Of a DNA stretch of 9,093 nucleotides, positions 1-6,177 are shown one piece after another. The notes under the pieces were generated by a model. That model did no database searches, had not been told where the DNA came from, and saw only the letters and a list, made by a program, of their open reading frames with translations. The translations under genes were made by a program, and so were the position numbers. The stretch is from Caldifarciminota bacterium (GTDB lineage Bacteria > Hydrothermota > Tepidihabitantia > SM23-42). Location of the stretch: positions 1 to 9,093 of the forward strand of contig JAGMEL010000251.1 in assembly GCA_023128195.1 (NCBI GenBank). The letters are read 5' to 3'. Each line of letters starts with the position of its first letter. Positions within the stretch are counted from its first letter, which is position 1.

Positions 1-64
1 AGACTATAGCGAGACCTTCGGCGTGACGGTTATAGCTGTTACGCAGCGGCGTTTCACCAAGTAT

Positions 65-150
65 GTAGTTGTCTGATTTATCAGACAATACCCGATAAAT
101 CGGGCGACTACAGGTTGTGGGGGGTTGTGCCCGATGAATCGGGCAACTAC
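65..150. repeat. Cluster of three related palindromes (REP-like)
   Basis: Three short perfect inverted repeats sit close together: TGTCTGA-TTTA-TCAGACA (70-87), CCCGAT-AA-ATCGGG (91-104) and GCCCGAT-GA-ATCGGGC (129-144). They share an arm pattern (Y-C-Y-G-A-T / A-T-C-R-G-R) and flanks resembling GTAGTTG on the left and CAACTAC or CGACTAC on the right, so they look like variants of one family. No T-tract follows any of them, which argues against simple terminators. The rest of 1-183 shows no supportable gene; bases 1-60 look somewhat richer in G+C than what follows. Confidence 0.8.
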
Positions 151-220
151 AATTGGTAAGCGGGACTTGTCATACAAGAAAGCGTGAAACTTTTCCCCAT
201 ATCCTTCGTATTACTTAGTG

Positions 221-742
221 ATGAAGCACAAAAATATCGAAAGATTAATCCAAAAGCTCCTGGATTTCGAGACAAATGCAGAAGAAGAAAAGATTCTGCA
301 TGTTCATTTGTCTCAATGCAAGGAGTGCCAGCGATTTTACCAGGAAATGGTACAAACCCAGCAGGCGCTTTGCGGGCTCACTGAATTATACCCGGAACCT
401 GGTTTTAATGACCGCGTGCTGAAGAAATTAGGCTTTAGAAAGGTATTTGCCTGGTCAAAAGCAGCAATAGTTTTTGCAGGCACCTGGTTAGCCTCTTTTC
501 TGTTTTTTGTATTTTCACCTTTGCCAGGTAAGTTATTTAATGAAATATTAACCTCAGTACCTGCCCTCGTACGATTTTTTGATAAGGTAGAGGTCGTTGT
601 TTCATCGCTGAGCCATGCACTTATGCCATTTGCAAAAGGTTCAATCAATTTTGTGCATCCTGTTATTGGATTAATCTTCAGTATTCTCTTAATTTATTTA
701 TTAGGTAAAACTTTACATAAGGAGGTAAAATGCAAGGCTTAA
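221..742 (+). CDS. Anti-sigma factor, zinc-finger (ZAS/zf-HC2 type) membrane protein
   Basis: Predicted 173-residue membrane anti-sigma factor that would hold an ECF sigma factor at the inner membrane. The N-terminal cytoplasmic part has the HxxxCxxC zinc motif of this family (H29, C33, C36) in a helical region rich in charged residues. Two hydrophobic stretches follow, at about residues 81-99 and 145-162, with a short basic tail, so both termini should be cytoplasmic. Many ZAS proteins have only one membrane segment. I prefer ATG 221; an in-frame GTG directly precedes it at 218. Neither has a clear Shine-Dalgarno. The 3' end overlaps the next gene by 13 bases, indicating translational coupling. 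The partner sigma factor normally lies upstream, but none is visible in bases 1-220. The family call rests on the motif and architecture. Confidence 0.72.
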   Translation: MKHKNIERLIQKLLDFETNAEEEKILHVHLSQCKECQRFYQEMVQTQQALCGLTELYPEPGFNDRVLKKLGFRKVFAWSKAAIVFAGTWLASFLFFVFSPLPGKLFNEILTSVPALVRFFDKVEVVVSSLSHALMPFAKGSINFVHPVIGLIFSILLIYLLGKTLHKEVKCKA

Positions 743-2016
743 TACCTATAATTTTCATTGTTGCACAGATATCAAGTCCTATTGCCATGGAGGCTCATAA
801 TTCAACATATGAACATATAGGACAAATGCCCGAAATCGTGGTCACTGCGCCACGGTACGAACACGAAGATGATGCGTGGACCGGAATGATGCCTGAAACA
901 ATAGTCACCGCACCACGATATAATAGTGAAAATTACGCATCCTTTGATCAAATAATTGAAAATGTATTACCAAACTTTGTTTATGCACAGGATACCAAAA
1001 AAATTGATGTTAAAATTAAAATCGATACTTCTAACAAGACAAAGAGTGGCGATTACTATGTAGCTGAAGGCGACACAGTTGATGAAGACGTCACAGTCAC
1101 TGGTGGTAACGCAAAAATCGACGGTGTTATTGACGGTGATCTTGCAGTAATGGGTGGCATGGTTGATATTAATGGCATGATTGACGGTGATGTTGCAGTT
1201 TTTGGCGGTAATCTTGATATACTCGGCACTGTAGCCGGTGATGCTGCTGTATTTGGTGGTAATATCAAAAACAAGGGAACTATTACAGGAGATCTTTTTG
1301 TGGTCGGCGGTACAGTGCTACTCGATTCTGGTTCAGTAGTTGAAGGCGATATTAGCATGGTTGGCGGCACAGTAGACCGTGATGAAAATGCCGAAGTTCT
1401 AGGGGAGATTGTAACAGTTGAAATAGAAGTCCTTGAAAAACTTCTGCCGCGCATTAGCAGGGTATTCAGGCTCCCAAAGATAATGCCGGCACCGTTGGCA
1501 TTTGGCACGATATTTCTTATCTCGGCATTTATCGTTATATATATTCTCACTCTTCTGGTACTCCTTATCTTCCCAAAAGTAATCGACAAGATTGTTAACA
1601 GACTTCAGCTCAATGTATGGGCCTCAGTTGGCCTTGGTTTTGCTATGGAGATCCTCTTTATTCCATTAATTACCTTGTTTGCTGTTTCAATAGTCGGCAT
1701 TCCACTTATTTTCTTGTTGCCACTTGCTGCTGCTCTTGCCATCTTATTCGGATATTCAGCACTTTCTCTGATCATTGGTGAAAGGGTCGCACATGGTCTG
1801 AATTGGAATATCAAAAGCCGCATCGGGTTCTTCACTATCGGCTGGCTATCAATAATGATCATCCCGATCTTAGGGATTATCCTGCAGAGCCTCGGACTTG
1901 TAGGCTCCCTGGTATTTGTCTTCGGCATAGTCATCCTGTACGTAACCGCAACAATAAGTTTAGGCGGAGTGATCTATACATTGATAAAAAAAGAAAAGAA
2001 AGAAAGTAAAAAGTAA
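730..2016 (+). CDS. Membrane protein with bactofilin-like beta-helix and tandem TonB-box-like motifs
   Basis: A 428-residue envelope protein of unknown precise role. The start at ATG 730 is fixed by a strong GGAGG at 721-725. Residues 1-19 are a hydrophobic signal or anchor stretch without the usual basic residues. Two near-identical motifs of the form MPE(I/T)(V/I)VTAPRY lie at residues 33-43 and 54-64. Residues 118-228 form about six turns of a 17-residue G-D-x-x-V-x-G-G repeat (glycines at 136, 153, 170, 187), typical of bactofilin/polymer-forming beta-helices. The C-terminal part (about 256-420) has roughly five membrane segments and ends in a lysine-rich tail. Translation is coupled to the anti-sigma gene by a 13-base overlap, which suggests a joint job in envelope sensing or structure. 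With an N-terminal export signal, the beta-helix probably lies outside the inner membrane, unlike cytosolic bactofilins; that topology is inference. Confidence 0.75.
   Translation: MQGLIPIIFIVAQISSPIAMEAHNSTYEHIGQMPEIVVTAPRYEHEDDAWTGMMPETIVTAPRYNSENYASFDQIIENVLPNFVYAQDTKKIDVKIKIDTSNKTKSGDYYVAEGDTVDEDVTVTGGNAKIDGVIDGDLAVMGGMVDINGMIDGDVAVFGGNLDILGTVAGDAAVFGGNIKNKGTITGDLFVVGGTVLLDSGSVVEGDISMVGGTVDRDENAEVLGEIVTVEIEVLEKLLPRISRVFRLPKIMPAPLAFGTIFLISAFIVIYILTLLVLLIFPKVIDKIVNRLQLNVWASVGLGFAMEILFIPLITLFAVSIVGIPLIFLLPLAAALAILFGYSALSLIIGERVAHGLNWNIKSRIGFFTIGWLSIMIIPILGIILQSLGLVGSLVFVFGIVILYVTATISLGGVIYTLIKKEKKESKK
826..921 (+). repeat. Tandem 21-codon repeat encoding TonB-box-like motifs
   Basis: Two in-frame copies, offset by exactly 63 bases (826-858 and 889-921), encode MPEIVVTAPRY and MPETIVTAPRY. 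The acidic-I/V-V-T-A core matches the TonB box seen at the mature N-terminus of many TonB-dependent receptors. The DNA copies differ mainly at third codon positions, so the peptide looks conserved by selection rather than recently duplicated. Confidence 0.75.
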
Positions 2017-2035
2017 TTTTGTGACATACTATTCT

Positions 2036-2130
2036 CGCCCTCCTTTCTTCCTCCATTTAATGCCCCTCCCATATCCTCCCCCTGAAAAGGGGGAGGATAT
2101 AAAGGGGTTTATGGGAGTGAAAAGGGGGTG
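2036..2130. repeat. Palindromic C-tract/G-tract element between genes
   Basis: A perfect 12-base inverted repeat, arms 2071-2082 and 2089-2100 with a TGAAAA loop, is the core. Outside it, CCCC at 2063-2066 can pair with GGGG at 2104-2107 after a small internal loop, and ATTTA/ATGGGAG-type flanks are partly complementary. The left half is almost all pyrimidine and the right half almost all purine. No T-run follows, so it is not a standard terminator, although it could block or process the transcript ending at 2016. The element fills most of the 150-base gap. Confidence 0.75.
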
Positions 2131-2132
2131 TA

Positions 2133-2160
2133 TTGTATTTACTAAGTATTTGACTATAAT
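2133..2160 (+). promoter_or_regulatory. Candidate promoter for the long greA gene
   Basis: A consensus TATAAT lies at 2155-2160, with only six bases before the ATG at 2167. The best -35 at 16 bases spacing is TTGTAT (2133-2138), which matches the consensus weakly. Transcription starting about seven bases past the -10 would begin at or next to the start codon, giving a leaderless mRNA. This agrees with the lack of any Shine-Dalgarno before 2167. Confidence 0.5.
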
Positions 2161-2166
2161 AACACC

Positions 2167-4230
2167 ATGGAAATTATTGAATCAACAAAACAAGCATTAG
2201 CAAAAAAAGATTTTCAAAATCTCGACGACCTCTGGACTGAAATGGTCCTGGATGAACAGGTAGATTTGAATGACTTTTTTAAAATAACCAAGGAATTGAA
2301 GAAATTAGGTGAATCTGAACGTGCACTTCTTCTCTTAGAAATGCTTGCTACCCATCTTGAATCTAATGACGAATATGCCAAAGTGATTGAGGTTTACAAA
2401 AATATGGTTTATCATGTGCGCGATGATACCGAAATCAGGAAAAAAATCATAAATCTTTATAAACTAGAATATAAAGAGAGTGAGCATCTCGATGAATACC
2501 TGAAAATTTCCGGATTCAATGAAACAGGATCAATATTTAAAACGATTGCAAAACTTGAGGAATTTTTAAAATATGATATTGGTTCATATTTCTATTTTGA
2601 ACGCTACGGCATCGGCGAGGTGGTTGATACAATACCGTCAAAAAAAGAGGTTGTGATCGATTTTGAGAAGAAAAAAAAGCATTTCCTCACGCTTGATGTT
2701 GCGCGCGGTATACTTATGTCTATTAACAAGGAACACTTTCTCTATATAAAATATAAGAATATTGACGATTTAAAAAAGATGTCGCTGGCAGACCCTGTTG
2801 AACTAATTAAACGTATGCTAAAGAGTTTCCACGAGCCATTAACTACATCACAGATCAAGACGCATTTACAAGGTATCGTTGAAAAACAGGAATTAAACAA
2901 ATTCTGGGAAATGGCGCGAAAGAAAATAGAAAAGGATAACAATATAAAAATTTCCGGCAGAACTGCTAAAACCTATACCTATATTAAATCTGATGTAGAC
3001 AAAACTGATATAGAAATTGCTGCATTCAATGAGGCTACTGAGCAAGAAAAGTATCTGCTTGCTGAAGAATATGCAAAAAAAATGCCCGCGGTCTTCAAAA
3101 GAATTTTACCTGGATTAATTGAAACAGGAAATAAGGTTCTTAAACAAAAACCAGCACTGGCATTGGACATATTAATGCTGTGCAATGATTCAAAGGTAAA
3201 AGCTGAGCTATCCTATACTATAGATGCAATCATGGATATAGAAAGCCCGGAAAGCATAGTCAAAGAATTGAACAATTTTGAGCATCAGAAGATTTTGTTA
3301 ACATTGATAAAAGAAAATAATCCTAATGAGTGGACAGACATTTTCAAGAAGCTCATATTCACTATTAATAATCTTAAATTGCTTGATGATATTGCAGAAA
3401 ATTTAAAATGCGCTCCAGTTATTTTAAAAGATATTTATTATACTATCTTCTCAATACCCAAGCAACATCCGCAGCAATTCCAGTGGATGCTTAAAAAAAT
3501 GCAGAGCGGTGATCTTCAGGAATATCTAAATATAAAGTTTATTCCAAAGTTGATTGATAGTCTAAACTATGTAAAAGGTATTAAAGGAATTGTAAATAAA
3601 ATTCTATCCCTGGAAAATTTTGATAAAATATTAAAACAGGCAAAGGATAAAGATGCAAAACGTATTTTAGAGACAATAAACAACAACACAGTTTTAGAAA
3701 ATTATAAGAAAAAAGATTTCTTAAGAATTATCGAATATCATTTTCCACATCTTTTTGCTAAAGAGATCGATATAATCTATACAACCAAAACAGCATTACT
3801 TAAAAGGAAAGAGGAGTTGAATAAAATCATCACAATCGAAATCCCCGAAAACAAAAAAGATATCAGCCGGGCGCGAGAATTCGGCGACCTCAGTGATAAT
3901 TTTGAATATAAGGCAGCAAAAGAACGGCAGGATCAGTTATATCAAAAAGTAAGAATCATTGAATCTGAATTAGAAAAGATCCAAACTATTAATCCGACAA
4001 CAATAACCACGGATCGAGTTAGTATCGGCACAAAAATAATATTGAAAAATCTACAGAATAACAAATCAATCTACTTTACAATATTGGGTAGATGGGACAC
4101 TGACCTGGAGAAAAATATAATATCGAATGAAGCGCCGGTTGCAAAATCGCTTCTCAATAAAGTTCCTGGCGATCATATAAAAATAAACGAAATTGAATAT
4201 GAAATTGTCGAAATAGAAAAAGGGTTATAG
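2167..4230 (+). CDS. Long GreA-family transcription elongation factor with helical N-terminal extension
   Basis: 687 residues. The C-terminal 150 residues are a GreA/GreB-type factor, which inserts a coiled coil into the RNA polymerase secondary channel and stimulates transcript cleavage in backtracked complexes. The coiled coil spans about 539-610, with tip motif GDLSDNFEY at 573-581. D574 and D577 fall where E. coli GreA has D41 and E44, so the second acid is Asp. The FKBP-like domain follows at about 620-687. Ordinary GreA has about 160 residues; the extra 530 comprise TPR-like helices (about 30-110), a small beta-rich segment at about 143-185 (YGIGEVV ... VVIDF ... LTLDVA) resembling the Tudor/KOW domain of PcrA/UvrD tails, and long helical repeats (about 280-530). 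GreA proteins of similar length are known in Chlamydiae and Borrelia. The start has no Shine-Dalgarno but a TATAAT box just upstream. GreA identity is firm; the role of the extension is unknown. Confidence 0.9.
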   Translation: MEIIESTKQALAKKDFQNLDDLWTEMVLDEQVDLNDFFKITKELKKLGESERALLLLEMLATHLESNDEYAKVIEVYKNMVYHVRDDTEIRKKIINLYKLEYKESEHLDEYLKISGFNETGSIFKTIAKLEEFLKYDIGSYFYFERYGIGEVVDTIPSKKEVVIDFEKKKKHFLTLDVARGILMSINKEHFLYIKYKNIDDLKKMSLADPVELIKRMLKSFHEPLTTSQIKTHLQGIVEKQELNKFWEMARKKIEKDNNIKISGRTAKTYTYIKSDVDKTDIEIAAFNEATEQEKYLLAEEYAKKMPAVFKRILPGLIETGNKVLKQKPALALDILMLCNDSKVKAELSYTIDAIMDIESPESIVKELNNFEHQKILLTLIKENNPNEWTDIFKKLIFTINNLKLLDDIAENLKCAPVILKDIYYTIFSIPKQHPQQFQWMLKKMQSGDLQEYLNIKFIPKLIDSLNYVKGIKGIVNKILSLENFDKILKQAKDKDAKRILETINNNTVLENYKKKDFLRIIEYHFPHLFAKEIDIIYTTKTALLKRKEELNKIITIEIPENKKDISRAREFGDLSDNFEYKAAKERQDQLYQKVRIIESELEKIQTINPTTITTDRVSIGTKIILKNLQNNKSIYFTILGRWDTDLEKNIISNEAPVAKSLLNKVPGDHIKINEIEYEIVEIEKGL

Positions 4231-4235
4231 AAATG

Positions 4236-4410
4236 TCAAATAACCAATGCCAAATGACAAATGAAATCCAAAATCTTAATGTTCAATATATAAAAGAGTA
4301 TGGTTTTTCGTTTTAATCATTTAACTTTTTTTTATTATTTGTATAAATCAGTGTAAAAATATATTAGTGTGAATTAGTATTAAATTATTAGTGTAAATTC
4401 GTGTAAAAAA
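4236..4410. repeat. Repeat-filled intergenic gap
   Basis: The 191-base gap holds two kinds of low-complexity repeat. Bases about 4236-4290 are built from CAAAT/CCAAA words, including AAATCCAAAAT at 4264-4274, which recurs exactly at 6125-6135. Bases about 4345-4410 hold four GTGTRAAW-type words (starting 4351, 4367, 4391 and 4401) alternating with ATTAGT. A T-run at about 4325-4333 could assist termination of the preceding gene, but I see no good stem before it. No gene is supported here. Confidence 0.6.
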
Positions 4411-4417
4411 AAGGAGG
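4411..4417 (+). promoter_or_regulatory. Strong ribosome binding site fixing the PDZ gene start
   Basis: AAGGAGG ends four bases before the ATG at 4422. It is the strongest Shine-Dalgarno in the window and leaves no doubt about the start. It directly follows the last GTGTAAA repeat unit, so the mRNA leader is probably made of that repeat. A weak promoter candidate further up (TTTGTA 4338-4343, TATATT 4360-4365, 16-base spacer) is uncertain. Confidence 0.85.
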
Positions 4418-4421
4418 TTTT

Positions 4422-4931
4422 ATGAAGAGAATGCTATTAATAGCAATAATCGCTCTTCCGCTTTTAGTATTTGCAGAAAAAGAGTCCGTAGGTTATTTCG
4501 GTGTCTCAACTACGGAACTGAACGAGGCAATGAAAACCGCGTTAGACCTTGAATATGGGGTCATTGTTGAGAAAGTACATAAAGATTCACCGGCTGAAAA
4601 AGCAGATATTAAAATTGGCGATGTTATTTTAGAAATTGATGAAGATAAGATAACTGATTATAACATCTTGAAAAATATTGTTAAGGCAAAACCTAATAAT
4701 AAAGTAAAAATAAAGATATATCGATCAAAAAAATCGATTACCAAAAATGTAGTTTTAGGCGAGAAAACGCGGACAAGGATAAGTTTTGATATAGATATAC
4801 TTGATATGGAAGAGTTAAAAGAGTTATTGTGTAAAGGATCACAGGAATTAAAAGAACAGATGGCAAAACTGAAACAAGAAATGGAGAAGTTAAAAAAAGA
4901 TATTGAAAATTTAAAGAAACAGATTAAATAA
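4422..4931 (+). CDS. Secreted PDZ-domain protein with C-terminal coiled coil
   Basis: 169 residues. Residues 1-18 form a clear signal peptide (K2, R3, hydrophobic core, cleavage after FA-18), so the protein is exported to the periplasm or envelope. Residues about 23-115 are a single PDZ domain of the HtrA/protease type: the YFGVS carboxylate-binding loop at 25-29, then VxKDSPAEKADIKIGDVILEID at about 52-73, written here in part as a pattern. No protease catalytic domain is present. Residues about 126-169 are a charged coiled coil with regular heptads (L143, M147, L150, M154, L157, I161, L164, I168), which should give a dimer or trimer. It thus resembles an adaptor that binds C-termini of envelope proteins, not an enzyme. 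It has its own leader and a strong terminator, so it is probably monocistronic. The partner is unknown. Confidence 0.82.
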   Translation: MKRMLLIAIIALPLLVFAEKESVGYFGVSTTELNEAMKTALDLEYGVIVEKVHKDSPAEKADIKIGDVILEIDEDKITDYNILKNIVKAKPNNKVKIKIYRSKKSITKNVVLGEKTRTRISFDIDILDMEELKELLCKGSQELKEQMAKLKQEMEKLKKDIENLKKQIK

Positions 4932-4932
4932 C

Positions 4933-4980
4933 AAAAGGGACAGGCTTTTTAAAATACAAAAAAGTAGCCTGTCCCTTTTT
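4933..4980 (+). terminator. Strong intrinsic terminator, likely bidirectional
   Basis: A perfect 14-base stem (4933-4946 with 4966-4979), containing the GC-rich core GGGACAGGCT, ends in TTTTT immediately after the PDZ gene stop. The left arm begins with AAAA, so the reverse strand also reads as a stem followed by U residues. The loop region is itself A/T symmetrical and may extend the stem. Confidence 0.9.
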
Positions 4981-4987
4981 CTATATG

Positions 4988-5015
4988 TTGACATTTCCTT
5001 TTCTGTAATTATACT
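4988..5015 (+). promoter_or_regulatory. Sigma-70-type promoter of the FemAB-like gene
   Basis: A perfect TTGACA (4988-4993), a 16-base spacer and TATACT (5010-5015). Only 12 bases separate the -10 box from the ATG at 5028, so the transcript should begin about 4-7 bases before the start codon and has no room for a Shine-Dalgarno. The promoter begins eight bases after the preceding terminator, so it clearly opens a new unit. Confidence 0.85.
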
Positions 5016-5027
5016 CTCAAATATAAT

Positions 5028-5975
5028 ATGGAAATACATAAATTTACAGAAAGGGATAGAAAACAGTGGGAAGAATTTGTATTCAATGCAAATAATGGAA
5101 CGATGTTCCATTCTTTAAAATTTTTGGATTATCATCCTCAAGGACGTTTCAAAAATCAACATCTCATTATCAAAGAAAAAGGGAATATTGTTTCACTCTT
5201 TCCTGCAGTTGATGAAAAAAAGACTATAATTTCACATAAAGGAGCATCGTATGGTGGATTTGTACTGAAAAATGGCATTGGCATACATGAAACATATTTG
5301 ATTGTTGAACACCTGCTTGCATATCTTAAGGCTCATAAATATAAAAAAGTCCTTCTCACCCAGACACCTTTAATTTATTATAAACATCCTGATCAGTATA
5401 TTGATTTTGCCCTGCTGAAAAATGGTTTTCATTATCGGAAAAGGGAGATTACTGCAGTAATTCCACTTGATGTTGCTGAACCCTTATTAAGCTTTCATGC
5501 TGATGCTCGCCGTTCAACTAAAAAGGCAATCAGAGAAGGAGTTCGAATCAAAATCTCAGATGATTTCAAGAATTTTTACAAAATCTTAAAACATAATCTT
5601 GGCATGAGACACAATGTCTCACCGACACATTCTCTTTATGAGTTATTAAAATTAAAAAAACTATTCCCTGAAGATATTATGCTTTTTGCCGCATATCTGA
5701 AAGAAAAGATGATTGGTGGTATAGTCATCTTTATCGCAAATACAGAAGTCATCCTGGCATTTTATATTAGCCATGATCAAACATTTCAAATCTACAGACC
5801 AGTCAATTTACTCTTCTATGAAGTAATAAAATGGGGACGATATAAAGGATTTAAATACCTTGATTTAGGCACATTCACCTTAAATATGGAGCCGAATTGG
5901 GGTCTTGGTCGGTTCAAAGAAAACCACAATGCACGCGGTTTCCTGCGCGATTCGTTTGAAATTAACCTAACGTAA
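5028..5975 (+). CDS. FemAB/GNAT-superfamily transferase (Acetyltransf_6-like)
   Basis: 315 residues, no signal peptide or membrane segment, so cytosolic. The pattern fits the double-GNAT FemAB group: a first fold (about 1-140); a linker with a basic helix RRSTKKAIREG (about 160-170), usual in this group; and a second GNAT fold containing LFAAYLKEKMIGGIVIFI (about 221-238) and the YLDLGTF ... GLGRFKENHNARG block (about 282-306), which matches the family signature of DLG followed by a FK-containing C-terminal loop. Known members add amino acids to peptidoglycan interpeptide bridges from aminoacyl-tRNA, or acylate sugars in exopolysaccharide pathways; the sequence does not decide between them. 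It has its own promoter and a likely leaderless start. A repeat-filled gap follows. The family call is good; the substrate is unknown. Confidence 0.8.
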   Translation: MEIHKFTERDRKQWEEFVFNANNGTMFHSLKFLDYHPQGRFKNQHLIIKEKGNIVSLFPAVDEKKTIISHKGASYGGFVLKNGIGIHETYLIVEHLLAYLKAHKYKKVLLTQTPLIYYKHPDQYIDFALLKNGFHYRKREITAVIPLDVAEPLLSFHADARRSTKKAIREGVRIKISDDFKNFYKILKHNLGMRHNVSPTHSLYELLKLKKLFPEDIMLFAAYLKEKMIGGIVIFIANTEVILAFYISHDQTFQIYRPVNLLFYEVIKWGRYKGFKYLDLGTFTLNMEPNWGLGRFKENHNARGFLRDSFEINLT

Positions 5976-6177
5976 TTACAGAGAACAGAGGTGATAAATA
6001 TCGGGAGTTCAAAATACTGTCCAATGACGAAATTGTACTTAAATACTAAATACGAAATACTAAATCCCGTCTCGTGTCGAACACTCGATGTGAGACATAA
6101 ACAAATTCTAAATCCAAATGTTCCAAATCCAAAATACTTACATCTTTATCTATTTCTCTCTTTATTTGGGTGGCGGA
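5976..6177. repeat. Degenerate AATACTAAA/AAATCCAAA repeat gap
   Basis: The 202-base gap before hypE holds repeated words: AATACTAAATACGAAATACT-type units at about 6040-6066, and AAATTCTAAATCCAAATGTT-type units at about 6103-6136. It shares AAATCCAAAAT (6125-6135) with the gap at 4264-4274. Between the two blocks is the hairpin at 6069-6096. Spurious reading frames pass through, but their content is just the repeat. Bases about 6137-6166 are T/C-rich. No clear promoter for hypE is seen. Confidence 0.6.
6069..6096 (+). ncRNA. 12-bp stem-loop conserved only as RNA on the + strand
   Basis: Arms 6069-6080 and 6085-6096 with an ACAC loop. All 12 pairs form in the + strand RNA, but three of them are G-U; as DNA or as antisense RNA those three become mismatches. 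It is embedded in the repeat block and has no T-tract, so it is not a standard terminator. A separate RNA gene is not claimed. Confidence 0.5.

Noticed and set aside
2..76. Open frame at the left edge that could be the end of an upstream gene
   Set aside because: It codes 24 residues with no recognisable similarity, does not look like the end of an ECF sigma factor, and its stop lies inside the first palindrome. Undecidable without upstream sequence.
184..384. 66-residue frame overlapping the anti-sigma gene
   Set aside because: It is out of frame with the zinc-finger gene, which has a recognisable motif and membrane segments; no RBS and no similarity.
1056..1589. Long antisense frame opposite the beta-helix region
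   Set aside because: Its Ser/Thr/Pro-rich composition is the mirror of the GD/GG repeat codons on the coding strand; no RBS or promoter.
2071..2100. Intrinsic terminator for the bactofilin-like gene
   Set aside because: The stem is strong, but no T-tract follows (the next bases are AAAGGGG), so it is listed as a palindromic element instead.
4345..4410. CRISPR array
   Set aside because: The repeated words are 7-9 bases with uneven spacing and no conserved long repeats or unique spacers; no cas genes nearby.
6118..6177. Upstream extension of hypE to ATG 6118
   Set aside because: The extra 20 residues come from the repeat block and T/C-rich stretch, and HypE homology begins at the ATG at 6178.
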